A DNA stretch of 64,000 bases from an uncultured Alphaproteobacteria bacterium (GTDB taxonomy: Bacteria > Pseudomonadota > Alphaproteobacteria > Rs-D84), in NCBI GenBank assembly GCA_934232895.1, contig CAKQGH010000005.1, forward strand, positions 1 to 64,000, written 5' to 3'. Made by a program: the position numbers and the translations under genes. Of this stretch, positions 39,994 through 49,343 are shown in pieces. The notes beneath the pieces were generated by a model. That model was given only the letters and a program-made list of their open reading frames with translations. It ran no database searches and was not told the origin of the DNA. Every line of letters starts with the position of its first letter. Within the stretch, counting starts at the first letter, position 1.

Positions 39994-42738
39994 TTATTCG
40001 GATATAGCGGCGGCGTCGGCTTCGACCTCGGCCGCTTCGCCTTCGTCACTGACGATTGAAATTGCCGACACAACGCGTTCATTTTCGCCCGTGCGGAACA
40101 ATGTCACACCCGCCGTACTGCGTCCGGCAATGCGAACATCATCAACCGGTGTGCGAATGATTTTGCCGCCATCGGTCACCATCATAACATCGTGACCATT
40201 TTCAACCGGGAACGAACCCGCAACCGCGGTGTTTTTACCGCCCAGTTTGATGTTGGTAAATCCGTTACCGCCACGATGTGTTGTGCGATATTCGTATGCA
40301 CTGGTGCGTTTACCAAAACCATTTTCAGATATGGTCAAAATAAACTGTTCGTCCGCCGCCATACGCGCCATTTGTTCATCAGACAGCACCAACGATGTTG
40401 TGGTATCTTCGTCATCAGATGCCTCTTCTTCGACGCCAGTTGCGGCACGACGCAATGCGCGCGACTGTTTAATATACGCGGCGCGAACGGTTGCATCCGA
40501 TTCGCCGTGCGTCAACATTGCCATACCGATAATACGGTCATCTGCGCCCAGGTTCATACCACGAACACCCGTCGAATTACGGCCCGCAAACACGCGGATT
40601 TCATTTACCGGGAATCGGATACAGCGGCCACGATATGTTGCCAAGAACACATCCTGGGATTCATTGCACGGCAAAACAGAAATCAAACTGTCACCATCGT
40701 CCAATTTCATTGCAATTTTACCGTTTGCACGAATTGAATCAAAATCAGACATCCGGTTACGACGCACCGTGCCCGACGCGGTTGCAAACATCAGATAATG
40801 TTCCGTACCCGATGCGCGAACGCGTTCAACTTCTTCCTCGGGTACTGGCAAGATTGCGGTTATTGTTTCGCCATTTTCCAACGGCAACAGGTTGACCAGC
40901 GGACGTCCCTTGGCCGCGGCGGCGGCTTCTGGCAACTTATAGGTTTTCAGTTTATAGCACAAACCCTTGGAGCTGAAGAACAACAGCGGTGTATGCGTGT
41001 TTGCCACGAACACCTGGACAACATAGTCGTCGTCCTTGGTCGTCATTGCATTGCGGCCCTTGCCCCCGCGTTTTTGTGCGCGATATGTATCCAACGACAC
41101 GCGTTTGATGTACCCAGTGTTCGACACGGTGATAACCATATCTTCGCGTGCAATCAAATCTTCGACATCAATATCAATTTCTGCATCGGAAATTTCGGTA
41201 CGACGTGGCGATGCCCAGTTATCACGCACCGATGCGGTTTCATCGCGAATAATTTGGATGATGCGCTCGTGGCTGCCCAGAATATCCAACAGGTCTTTAA
41301 TCAGTGCGCCCAGTTCGGTCAAATCGGCATGAATCTTGTCACGTTCCAACCCGGTCAGACGATGCAATTGCAATTCCAGAATCGCGCGCGCCTGGTCTTC
41401 GGACATATAGAACATGCCATCTTTGTATTCTGTATTCGGATCGTCAATCAGTTGAATATACGATTCAATATCCGACGCACGCCAACCGCGTGAAATCAAT
41501 GCCTCGCGCGCGGCGTCTGGATTCGGACTGGATTTAATCAGTTCAATGACATCGTCCAGATTACCAACCGCCACCGACAGCCCCAGTAACGTGTGTGCAC
41601 GCGCACGCGCCTTGTTCAAATCGAAAATCGTGCGACGACGAATAACCTCGCACCGGAAATCAATGAACGCGTCCAGAACGCCACGGATATTGAACAACAT
41701 CGGGCGACCACGATTTAACGCCATCATGTTGACCGGGAAATTCGTCTGCATTTCTGTGTATTGAAACAAATGATTCAATACAACATCAGCAATCGCGTCG
41801 CGTTTTAATTCGATAACGATGCGCAGTCCTTCCTTGGATGATTCATCGCGGATTTCAGAAATCCCTTCGATGCGTTTATCTTTTATCAATTCGGCGATTT
41901 TGATAATCATTTGCGCCTTGTTGACCTGGTATGGAATCTCATCAACAACAATCGCATCGTGATCATGGAATTTTTCCATGTGTGTTTTTGCACGAACAAT
42001 AATAGAACCACGTCCGGTCGTATGCGCCTTGTATGCGCCAGCACGCCCCATGATTACCGCACCTGTCGGGAAATCAGGTCCCGGGATAATGCCAAACAAT
42101 TCGTCATCCGACAAATCCTTGTTATCCAGGATTGCCAAAATACCATTACAAATTTCGCCCAGGTTATATGTCGGAACATTTGTCGCCATACCAACCGCAA
42201 TACCAGAACCACCATTTACCAAGAAATTCGGGAACTTGGTTGGCAGGACAACAGGCTCTTGCAATGAACCATCAAAGTTTGGTTGCCAATCAACGGTGTC
42301 TTTGTCCATATCGTCCATCAGCGACGCACCCAGTTTGGACAGGCGTGCCTCGGTATAACGCATGGCCGCGGGCTTATCGCCATCGCGCGAACCAAAGTTA
42401 CCTTGGCCCTGGACCAGCGTTTCGCCCATGGAAAAATCCTGGGCCATACGGGCCATTGCGTCATAAATAGAACTGTCCCCATGGGGATGGTATTTACCCA
42501 TAACCTCGCCCACGATACGGGCCGATTTAACGGTTGGCTTGGTTGCCGGGGCAACATCGTTCATAACATACAAAATACGGCGATGCACCGGTTTGCAACC
42601 GTCGCGAACATCAGGCAACGCGCGGTCAACAATAACCGACATGGCGTAATCCAGAAAGCTGGTCCGCATTTCATGTTCAATCGAAGACTGCGGAATTTTC
42701 ATCGCGCCGTTTTCATTATTATTGATAATTTCGTCCAT
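39994..42738 (-). CDS. gyrA: DNA gyrase subunit A
   Basis: 914 residues from MDEIINNNENG (AGGGGA upstream); a 52-codon upstream extension is not GyrA-like. The active Tyr lies in AAMRYTEARL; the quinolone region KYHPHGDSSIYDAMARMAQD keeps Ser and Asp at the E. coli 83/87 positions. The C-terminal pinwheel repeats include AQKRGGKG, a near-canonical GyrA box. Together with GyrB it introduces negative supercoils. Confidence 0.96.
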   Translation of the reverse strand: MDEIINNNENGAMKIPQSSIEHEMRTSFLDYAMSVIVDRALPDVRDGCKPVHRRILYVMNDVAPATKPTVKSARIVGEVMGKYHPHGDSSIYDAMARMAQDFSMGETLVQGQGNFGSRDGDKPAAMRYTEARLSKLGASLMDDMDKDTVDWQPNFDGSLQEPVVLPTKFPNFLVNGGSGIAVGMATNVPTYNLGEICNGILAILDNKDLSDDELFGIIPGPDFPTGAVIMGRAGAYKAHTTGRGSIIVRAKTHMEKFHDHDAIVVDEIPYQVNKAQMIIKIAELIKDKRIEGISEIRDESSKEGLRIVIELKRDAIADVVLNHLFQYTEMQTNFPVNMMALNRGRPMLFNIRGVLDAFIDFRCEVIRRRTIFDLNKARARAHTLLGLSVAVGNLDDVIELIKSSPNPDAAREALISRGWRASDIESYIQLIDDPNTEYKDGMFYMSEDQARAILELQLHRLTGLERDKIHADLTELGALIKDLLDILGSHERIIQIIRDETASVRDNWASPRRTEISDAEIDIDVEDLIAREDMVITVSNTGYIKRVSLDTYRAQKRGGKGRNAMTTKDDDYVVQVFVANTHTPLLFFSSKGLCYKLKTYKLPEAAAAAKGRPLVNLLPLENGETITAILPVPEEEVERVRASGTEHYLMFATASGTVRRNRMSDFDSIRANGKIAMKLDDGDSLISVLPCNESQDVFLATYRGRCIRFPVNEIRVFAGRNSTGVRGMNLGADDRIIGMAMLTHGESDATVRAAYIKQSRALRRAATGVEEEASDDEDTTTSLVLSDEQMARMAADEQFILTISENGFGKRTSAYEYRTTHRGGNGFTNIKLGGKNTAVAGSFPVENGHDVMMVTDGGKIIRTPVDDVRIAGRSTAGVTLFRTGENERVVSAISIVSDEGEAAEVEADAAAISE

Positions 42739-42820
42739 ACTAATTTTTCCCCTATTTTCGATAGTGACAACATAGCAAATTTTTAGGCTTTTGGTCAAGA
42801 AATAAACCCCAAAAAACACA

Positions 42821-42848
42821 TTGACAAAAGCGGTCTTTGTGATATTCT
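42821..42848 (+). promoter_or_regulatory. Promoter of the 61-residue ORF
   Basis: TTGACA (42821-42826), 16-bp spacer, TATTCT (42843-42848). The predicted start near 42855 leaves at most about four nucleotides before the ATG at 42859, so the mRNA would be nearly leaderless. Confidence 0.65.
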
Positions 42849-42858
42849 GAAAATCGCT

Positions 42859-43044
42859 ATGGGAAAACTGAAAAACGCAATTCAACGAATTCATGACGAC
42901 GCCGATCGCGCGTTGGACGATGTGGATTCAAACGATTACATGAGCCGCAGTCATCTATGTATGACATATTTGAACACGGAATTGTGCCTGCGTATTTTCG
43001 ACAAATTTTCCGCAATTGCAAAAAAAATGCAACGTACCAGATAA
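42859..43044 (+). CDS. Small hypothetical protein, 61 residues
   Basis: Starts MGKLKNAIQRIHDDADRALD; helical, charged, with two Cys later (HLCMTYLNTELCLRIFDKF). No Shine-Dalgarno, but a good promoter ends 10 nt before the ATG. Divergent from gyrA. No family recognised. Confidence 0.6.
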   Translation: MGKLKNAIQRIHDDADRALDDVDSNDYMSRSHLCMTYLNTELCLRIFDKFSAIAKKMQRTR

Positions 43045-43063
43045 AAAACCGGGGAATAAACAG

Positions 43064-43159
43064 ATGTTTTTACCATTTTGGCGGCTGTTTTCATTGCTTT
43101 TCACATATTACCTGATGATGGAGGGCTTGGCCAAACTGGGATTGGTAAAATCTAAATAA
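43064..43159 (+). CDS. Small hydrophobic peptide, 31 residues
   Basis: ATG 43064 to TAA 43159: MFLPFWRLFSLLFTYYLMME... ending KLGLVKSK. Preceded by GGGGA with a 9-nt spacing, 19 nt after the previous ORF. It would form a single membrane-associated helix. Size makes certainty low, but the ribosome site and position in the unit support it. Confidence 0.4.
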   Translation: MFLPFWRLFSLLFTYYLMMEGLAKLGLVKSK

Positions 43160-43214
43160 AAAGGTTGCGTTTTATAAAAACCTGTGGTTAAATATACGCG
43201 CAAAAGGATTTATT

Positions 43215-43367
43215 ATGGCAACAAAACGTACATATCAACCGTCAAAAACTCGTCGCGTGCATACGCACGGTTTTCGCGAAAGAATGGCAACCAAGGGCGG
43301 ACGCGAGGTTTTGAATCGTCGTCGTGCGACGGGGCGTAAACGCCTGGCCGTCAGTGCTGCTAATTAA
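43215..43367 (+). CDS. rpmH: 50S ribosomal protein L34
   Basis: 50 residues: MATKRTYQPSKTRRVHTHGF, RERMATKGGREVLNRRRATG, RKRLAVSAAN, the L34 sequence pattern. AAAGGA precedes the ATG. The normal partner rnpA is not downstream; a terminator follows. Confidence 0.96.
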   Translation: MATKRTYQPSKTRRVHTHGFRERMATKGGREVLNRRRATGRKRLAVSAAN

Positions 43368-43393
43368 AAAATCCGCCAATCGGCGGTTTTTTT
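43367..43393 (+). terminator. Terminator after rpmH
   Basis: AATCCGCC, loop AATC, GGCGG and seven T residues, starting at the rpmH stop. Confidence 0.85.
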
Positions 43394-43396
43394 ATT

Positions 43397-43493
43397 AAAG
43401 TTCAAATAGCAAAGTGCAAAGTTCAAATAATGTGTGCACCATTCGGCGCACTGCTTTATTCATTTGAACTTTGAACTCTGAACTTTGAACTTT
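43397..43493. repeat. Interspersed repeat with AAAGTTCAAA units, copy 2
   Basis: Left: AAAGTTCAAA and GTGCAAAGTTCAAATAATG; centre: dyad GTGCACC-ATTC-GGCGCAC related to 8755-8772; right: inverted units TTTGAACTTTGAACTCTGAA. It sits between convergent rpmH and the thioesterase gene, as copy 1 (231-311) sits between rplA and rplJ. Confidence 0.65.
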
Positions 43494-43495
43494 AT

Positions 43496-43520
43496 AAAAA
43501 CGGGGCAGTGCCCCGTTTTT
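43496..43520 (-). terminator. Terminator after the valS-thioesterase operon
   Basis: AAAAACGGGGC, loop AGT, GCCCCGTTTTT; on the minus strand it begins at the thioesterase stop and has a T-run. Confidence 0.88.
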
Positions 43521-44244
43521 ATTTTTCCCATGTACAAATAACAGATGCGTGTTCGGTGTCACCCGTGCGAATTTTATGATATGACACATCGCCATCTATT
43601 TTGACATCTATTTCAACCTGGGGCGTGTCGGGGTTGATTTCCTTTTTGAAATTTAATTCAATCGCGCGCAATTTATGTTCGTTGCGGTACGCATACCCAA
43701 CACTTTCGGTTGCCCACACGGCGTAAACCGCATTGTTTATATGCTGGTTCACATCAATATCATCAAACCGGCATTTGAACACATGCGTTTTTTCGGGCAT
43801 GAAATCGGGGAATTTACAAAATATGCGGTCCCATGCGCGTGCACCGTTTTGCACCAGCGTTGGCACGGCATCATCCAGACGCACCGGGCGGCGCGTTGCC
43901 ATATCAATTAAAACCCACTGGGATGTTGCACGCACCATCAGGCGCCCGTCCGACCCACGAATTTCAAAATCGCGTGTGGCACGCAGCAATTCCTTCATTG
44001 ATGGCCATGTTGAAAATGTCAGTTCCTCGCCCTCGCGTGGTAATTCAATGATGTCGACCAAATAATGCGTGACGACCCACGCCATATTGTGCTCGGTCAA
44101 AAAAGTACGACCACACCCCAACATTTCGGCATGCGTATCGGCACAACCCTGTAATTCATTCATCAAAATCAACGGACGAACAAATCCATATCGGTCGCAC
44201 TGGTATGTTTGCAAAATGCGTTTTACAATCAGTTTTTCAGACAC
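43519..44244 (-). CDS. Acyl-ACP thioesterase-like protein
   Basis: 241 residues from GTG 44244, four nucleotides past the valS stop (AGGGG upstream). Two hot-dog folds: the first (about 5-135) with CDRYGFVRPLILMNELQGCA and HNMAWVVTHYLVDIIELPRE, the second with CRFDDIDVNQHINNAVYAVW, the Asn/His catalytic region of FatA-type thioesterases. It would release fatty acids from acyl-ACP. Confidence 0.85.
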   Translation of the reverse strand: MSEKLIVKRILQTYQCDRYGFVRPLILMNELQGCADTHAEMLGCGRTFLTEHNMAWVVTHYLVDIIELPREGEELTFSTWPSMKELLRATRDFEIRGSDGRLMVRATSQWVLIDMATRRPVRLDDAVPTLVQNGARAWDRIFCKFPDFMPEKTHVFKCRFDDIDVNQHINNAVYAVWATESVGYAYRNEHKLRAIELNFKKEINPDTPQVEIDVKIDGDVSYHKIRTGDTEHASVICTWEK

Positions 44245-44248
44245 CGCA

Positions 44249-46651
44249 TTACCCCTGGATATTCTGTGCAACAACAAAATCAACCGCGTCGCCCAACACG
44301 ATTTCATTCGCGCGCGCGGCGGATTTAATCACACCATGCAGTGCCGCGGGCGTTGTCGCCGGAATTGTCAATGTTTCCAATTTTGCACCGTTGCCAACCT
44401 TGCGATCGGTCCGCAGGCCACGAACACTGCGCAATATATCCAGCGCAACCTGCATGTCGTGAACATCGGTGTCGCGCGCCGCGTCCACCGCCGGGAATGC
44501 CGTCAGGTGCAATGTTTCGCCGCCCTCGTACTGTTTATAAATTTTTTGCCACAGTTCCTCGGTCAGGAACGGGATAAACGGTGCATATAATCCGATGATG
44601 GCGCGTAAAACCTCGAACAAAGTCCATTGCGCGGCCAATTTTGAATTCGCATCGTATTTTTCTGGTGACCAGAAACGATCCTTGATAAATTCCAAATACT
44701 GGTCACAGAACACCTCGTAAAAGAATGTGTCAATGGCGGCACGAGAATTATAGTTATCATATTTATCCAAATTGCGACGGACATCTGCGATTGTTTTGTT
44801 CAATTCCGACAACACCCATCTGTCTTCGATATGGCGATTGGCGGGCGCAATTTGCGCGGCCGTTTTCGGATCAAAATCGGTCAGGTTCATCAATGTGTAT
44901 TTTGCCGCATTCCACAATTTGGTCAGCAGTTTTGAACCACGTTTAACCTCGTCATCACTGTAACGAATATCGGTTCCAATTGGTGCCGTTGCAATCCAAT
45001 AACGCAACGCATCCACACCGAATTTATCAACCGTGGTCAGGGGATCCGTGCCATTGCCCTTGGTCTTGGACATCTTTTGCCCCTTGGCATCACGAACCAG
45101 GCCGTGGAAATTCACCGTATGGAACGGAACATCGCCCATAACATAGATGCCCATCATAATCATACGCGCAACCCAGAAGAAAATAATATCCGCGCCGGTG
45201 TACAGCAAATCGGTCGGATAATATTTTGCCAATTCTGGTGTCTTTTCCGGCCAACCCAATGTTGAAAATGGCCACAATGATGACGAGAACCATGTATCCA
45301 GACATGACGCATCGCGGGTCAGTTCTTTGCCCCCCGATTGCGCAATGGCGTCTGCCTCGGTCTCGGCAACATAGATATTGCCATCGGCATCATACCATGC
45401 CGGAATCTGGTGTCCCCACCACAGTTGGCGCGAAATTGACCATTCGTGAATATCACGCATCCACGCCATAAACAGGTTATAGCGGTGTTCGGGCATAAAT
45501 TTAACCTGGCCGGCCTCGACCGCGGCGATGGCTTTCTCGGCCAATTTTGGTGCATCAACGAACCATTCATCACGCACCATATATTCGATAACAACATTAC
45601 CGCGTTCGGAATATGGGGTTGGAATAATTTTGTCGTCAATTTTAATCATCAATCCGGCCGCATCCAAATCATTTATAATTTCGGCGCGTGCGGTAAAGCG
45701 GTCCATTCCGCGATATTTTTCGGGTACAACATCAATGTCCGCCATTTTGGCATCGCCGGTCAAAACGCACACCACCGGCAAATTGTGACGCAGACCAACC
45801 GCCCAGTCGTCCTTGTCATGCGCGGGGGTGATTTTCACCGCACCGGTACCCTTGTCCGGGTCGGCGTGCACATCGGCAATAACTGGGATTTCAATATTGG
45901 TCAATGGAATAATTGCCGTTTTACCAATCAAGTGTTTTAACTTTTCATTATCGGGATGAATTGCAATCGCCTGGTCGCCGAACAGCGTTTCCGGACGCGT
46001 TGTTGCAATGTCAATAAAACCACCATCTTTTAATGGGTATTTGAAATAATAGAATTTACCGTGTTCTTCGCGAACCTCTACCTCCAAATCAGAAATAGAT
46101 GTTTGCTGTTTTGGGCACCAGTTGACCAGACGACGCGCACGATAAATCAGCCCCTCGTTATACATTTTGACGAACAGTTTGTTCACCGCCGCCGATAATC
46201 CCGCATCCATTGTAAAGCGTTCACGCGACCACACCGGCGTCACGCCCAGTGTATGCAACTGTTTCATAATCTGGCCGCCCTTGTCCGCCTTCCATGCCCA
46301 GGCAATGTCCAATAATTCCTGTTTGGTTTTTGTACGGGGATTTATACCACGTTTAGACAGGTCGCGTTCCACCAACAATTGGGTTGCAATTGATGCATGG
46401 TCGGTCCCAGGTTGCCACAAAACATCATAACCGCACATACGTTTATAGCGGCAAACTATATCGGTCAAAACATTGTCCAGCGCGTGCCCCATGTGCAGAT
46501 TGCCCGTCACATTTGGTGGTGGCATCATGATGCAAAATGCCGGCTTGGTCGACGCGACATCATTATCCCAGAAATGGTTATTGTCCCAAAATTCCTGGAT
46601 TTTCGTTTCAATTTCGCGTGCATTGATGTTTTTGCCCAATTCAATATTCAT
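44249..46651 (-). CDS. valS: Valyl-tRNA synthetase
   Basis: 800 residues from MNIELGKNINAREIETK (GGGG upstream). HIGH-type motif PPPNVTGNLHMGHALDN and KMSKS-type motif GQKMSKTKGNGTDP; the editing domain lies between (TTRPETLFGDQAIAIHPDN). It is shorter than most bacterial ValS (880-950) and lacks the C-terminal coiled-coil arm. Similar short enzymes are known in Rickettsia. Confidence 0.95.
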   Translation of the reverse strand: MNIELGKNINAREIETKIQEFWDNNHFWDNDVASTKPAFCIMMPPPNVTGNLHMGHALDNVLTDIVCRYKRMCGYDVLWQPGTDHASIATQLLVERDLSKRGINPRTKTKQELLDIAWAWKADKGGQIMKQLHTLGVTPVWSRERFTMDAGLSAAVNKLFVKMYNEGLIYRARRLVNWCPKQQTSISDLEVEVREEHGKFYYFKYPLKDGGFIDIATTRPETLFGDQAIAIHPDNEKLKHLIGKTAIIPLTNIEIPVIADVHADPDKGTGAVKITPAHDKDDWAVGLRHNLPVVCVLTGDAKMADIDVVPEKYRGMDRFTARAEIINDLDAAGLMIKIDDKIIPTPYSERGNVVIEYMVRDEWFVDAPKLAEKAIAAVEAGQVKFMPEHRYNLFMAWMRDIHEWSISRQLWWGHQIPAWYDADGNIYVAETEADAIAQSGGKELTRDASCLDTWFSSSLWPFSTLGWPEKTPELAKYYPTDLLYTGADIIFFWVARMIMMGIYVMGDVPFHTVNFHGLVRDAKGQKMSKTKGNGTDPLTTVDKFGVDALRYWIATAPIGTDIRYSDDEVKRGSKLLTKLWNAAKYTLMNLTDFDPKTAAQIAPANRHIEDRWVLSELNKTIADVRRNLDKYDNYNSRAAIDTFFYEVFCDQYLEFIKDRFWSPEKYDANSKLAAQWTLFEVLRAIIGLYAPFIPFLTEELWQKIYKQYEGGETLHLTAFPAVDAARDTDVHDMQVALDILRSVRGLRTDRKVGNGAKLETLTIPATTPAALHGVIKSAARANEIVLGDAVDFVVAQNIQG

Positions 46652-46756
46652 ATTTTTACCCCGAATAAATTTGTTCACATTTACCCGCAAATCGTATCAG
46701 ATTTATTTCGGAATTCAAGCACATACATACACCACAAGAACAGTGTTTTTACACAC

Positions 46757-46784
46757 TTGACAAAAATAAAATATGTATTATATT
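46757..46784 (+). promoter_or_regulatory. Promoter of the 137-residue ORF
   Basis: TTGACA (46757-46762), 16-bp spacer, TATATT (46779-46784), alternatively TATTAT two bases on. It precedes the ATG at 46810. Confidence 0.65.
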
Positions 46785-46809
46785 ATTCGCACATAAACAG
46801 GAAATGTAA

Positions 46810-47223
46810 ATGGACGAAGAAACACTGGCCGGTTTGGAATATATTATCAAGCACGCACCGATATCCGTGCTGAACACAAACGGTCAAACATACTATTTGG
46901 CGGAATTTATCGACGACGATGGCGTCGAGACATCGGTAATGTTTTGCAGTGCCTTTTCCCATGTCGGCGCGACCGCCGTGTATGCAAAATACGCCGTATA
47001 TATCAATGAAATGGAATTATTTTCGGTTGTAAAAAAAATACAGGAAATAAAATCGACCACGCGCAAGCCAAACCTGAATTCCCAGCAAGAACTGCTGGCC
47101 GAGGCGATACAATACCTGTTGTTCCTGTGTTCCCAAAAGGTTATCGCCCAAGAAGCAGAAGCCCAACGCAATGATATGGTAAAGGGCTTTTTTATGCAAA
47201 ACAGTCAAAACATATACAATTAA
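46810..47223 (+). CDS. Hypothetical protein, 137 residues
   Basis: CAGGAAAT lies before the ATG, and a consensus promoter is upstream. Mixed fold: beta-type start (SVLNTNGQTYYLAEFIDDDG), then two helices (MELFSVVKKIQEIKS, QQELLAEAIQYLLFLCSQKV). Cytoplasmic. No family recognised. Its stop overlaps the convergent comF-like stop by 4 nt. Confidence 0.7.
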   Translation: MDEETLAGLEYIIKHAPISVLNTNGQTYYLAEFIDDDGVETSVMFCSAFSHVGATAVYAKYAVYINEMELFSVVKKIQEIKSTTRKPNLNSQQELLAEAIQYLLFLCSQKVIAQEAEAQRNDMVKGFFMQNSQNIYN

Positions 47224-47948
47224 ATTGCACGCACCACGCGACAGAAACTGACCGCGTATACGGCCGCGGCGCCCGCGCGAACCAGTGCATCGCGCAATTC
47301 GTTAAATGTCGCGCCAGTTGTCATAACATCATCAACCAATAAAATATTTTTCCCACGAATTTTGTCGGGCCGCACAACGCGAAACACACCGTGAATATTT
47401 TCGGCGCGTTGGCGCGCGTTTTTGTGTCCCATACTGGGGCGATGCGTGCGGCGAACACTGGTTAGATCCATGGGCACACCGTATGCACGTGCAATCGGAC
47501 GCGCCAGTAATGTCGCCTGGTTATATGTACGATGACACAGTCGCAAATACGCCAATGGCACCGGCATTACTATATCGGGCCGAATATTGGCATCACGCAA
47601 TGCCCAAATACACCCACGCGCCATAAAACGCGCGTATTGTGTACGACCACCATGTTTGAACGGCAACATTGCCGCACGTGACGCATCGTCGTATGCGCAT
47701 GCACTGCGCACCAAATCCAATTTACATGCGCCTGACGCGCATTTTGGACACAGCGGGCGCGGCCCCAAATCCAAATTTGCCGGGAACGGGTACCCACATC
47801 GCACACACTTTGGATCGGCAATCCAATTAAATGCCGCCCAACAATCGGCGCATAATTCACCATGATTTGATACCGCCGCCGCACACAATGGGCACGACGG
47901 CGGGAACAGAAAGTCAACAATGGAATAAAATATTTTACGAATTACCAA
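47220..47948 (-). CDS. ComF-family phosphoribosyltransferase-like protein
   Basis: 242 residues. Double zinc finger (CPLC, CADC, CVRCGYPF, CPKC), then a PRTase domain with ILLVDDVMTTGATFNELRDA, the PRPP-binding loop. ComF works with ComEC in DNA uptake in several bacteria; comEC is at 20312. Overlaps the OmpA-like gene by 7 nt. Confidence 0.88.
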   Translation of the reverse strand: MVIRKIFYSIVDFLFPPSCPLCAAAVSNHGELCADCWAAFNWIADPKCVRCGYPFPANLDLGPRPLCPKCASGACKLDLVRSACAYDDASRAAMLPFKHGGRTQYARFMARGCIWALRDANIRPDIVMPVPLAYLRLCHRTYNQATLLARPIARAYGVPMDLTSVRRTHRPSMGHKNARQRAENIHGVFRVVRPDKIRGKNILLVDDVMTTGATFNELRDALVRAGAAAVYAVSFCRVVRAI

Positions 47949-49273
47949 GTCATACTTTTATATGTTTTCTTGCCCAATGTATCGCCAAACATATCGCGAC
48001 GTTTTTGGGTCAATGTTTCATATTGGTCGTTTGAAATCATACGCAAAACAAATCCGTCTTCGTTCCGACTGGACAGAACCGGCAATATACGTTGTTCGGA
48101 AACACCGCTGTCACGCAAGACTTGTTCTACAATTGCCAAACGGCGCGCCGCCAATTTGCGCGCATCGGAACCGGTTGTCACATTTTGCGGTATGGCAACC
48201 TGAATCGCACGGGTCGGGTTTGCCAAAACAATTCCCGCATATTCAGACAGCAAATTGTAATTATCACGCGACAGCGCCGCGTCGTCATTACGGAATTTGA
48301 TTTTTATTTCCAACGGACGAATTCCACCGCTTTCCGATAAATCACGTGATGATGTAAAATTCCCAGTTGAAACCGACATATCACTGACAACATCAAAACG
48401 GTCATCAATTTGATATGTGGACAGATGTTTATTTTCTGACAAGAATGTTTTACGGAAAGCCTTGCGCAATTCGGTTGGTGTCATTTTTGTCATATCGTCA
48501 CGCACCGCGGCAATACGCGGCGATTCGGATTTTTCGACCGCGCGAATTATCACATCGTTTTCCATTGGCACAACCATACGCGATAATTTTACTGGCGCAT
48601 CATCTGCAACGGGCGTGGCACTTGCAACACGGGCAACCGGTGCGACATTTTTGCTGACTATGTTGACATCGGCGGTGGTGGTGGCGGGCACAGTATCGGC
48701 ACGGGCCACAACATCACGTACAGGCGCGGATTTAACACTTTCGTCGGCACGACGTTGTAATTCATTCAGATATGCAATCTGTGCATCAATTTCAGACATT
48801 GGTGCAACATCACGTGCGACAACATTCGTGGCGGCACGCGGTGCAACATTTTTACGCGGCGCGGCGTCTAAATCTTCCTCGGGTAAAATGGCATCACTGC
48901 GAATAACGGCGAATTCCGATGCCGATGGCATACGCAATGGGGCATCGCTGCGCGCCCATAAATCGGCACTGGGGCGGTTGGGCACCAAAACATCGGCGCG
49001 GGCGGCAATTTTTTCACCCGTATCAACCGACGCCTTTGCCGGTGTGGCAACCGGCGCGACCGTTTTTTTCGAACTGCGCGCGACAACCTTTTTATTTTTT
49101 ACAACCGGTATTGCCGATGACTGGGCGGCCGGCGCCGCGACGGGCGCAGCCTCGCCAAACATGGAACGCGCGGAAACACCGCCTGCGGCGATGTTCACAA
49201 CCGGCAGACGGGCGTCCCCAAATGCCGGCAACATAACAAATAATGATAATACAGAAACAGCGATTTTACGCAT
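47942..49273 (-). CDS. Secreted OmpA-like envelope protein
   Basis: 443 residues from ATG 49273 (GGAAGGAAAGG upstream). Signal peptide (cleavage near AFG-D), a long Ala/Val/Pro-rich low-complexity region (about 25-260), then a C-terminal domain with LEIKIKFRNDDAALSRDNYN, LLSEYAGIVLANPTRAIQVA, ARRLAIVEQVLRDSG, the OmpA/MotB peptidoglycan-binding pattern. It probably tethers the envelope. Confidence 0.78.
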   Translation of the reverse strand: MRKIAVSVLSLFVMLPAFGDARLPVVNIAAGGVSARSMFGEAAPVAAPAAQSSAIPVVKNKKVVARSSKKTVAPVATPAKASVDTGEKIAARADVLVPNRPSADLWARSDAPLRMPSASEFAVIRSDAILPEEDLDAAPRKNVAPRAATNVVARDVAPMSEIDAQIAYLNELQRRADESVKSAPVRDVVARADTVPATTTADVNIVSKNVAPVARVASATPVADDAPVKLSRMVVPMENDVIIRAVEKSESPRIAAVRDDMTKMTPTELRKAFRKTFLSENKHLSTYQIDDRFDVVSDMSVSTGNFTSSRDLSESGGIRPLEIKIKFRNDDAALSRDNYNLLSEYAGIVLANPTRAIQVAIPQNVTTGSDARKLAARRLAIVEQVLRDSGVSEQRILPVLSSRNEDGFVLRMISNDQYETLTQKRRDMFGDTLGKKTYKSMTW

Positions 49274-49343
49274 TTTCCTTTCCTTCCTGATCCAATCATA
49301 GAACAAATGACGAATCGGGCGCAAGCGGAAAATGCGTTTCGCC

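Noticed and set aside
48417..49301. 294-codon open frame on the plus strand
   Set aside because: Shadow of the Ala-rich OmpA-like gene on the minus strand; Ala/Val/Thr-rich with no family signature.
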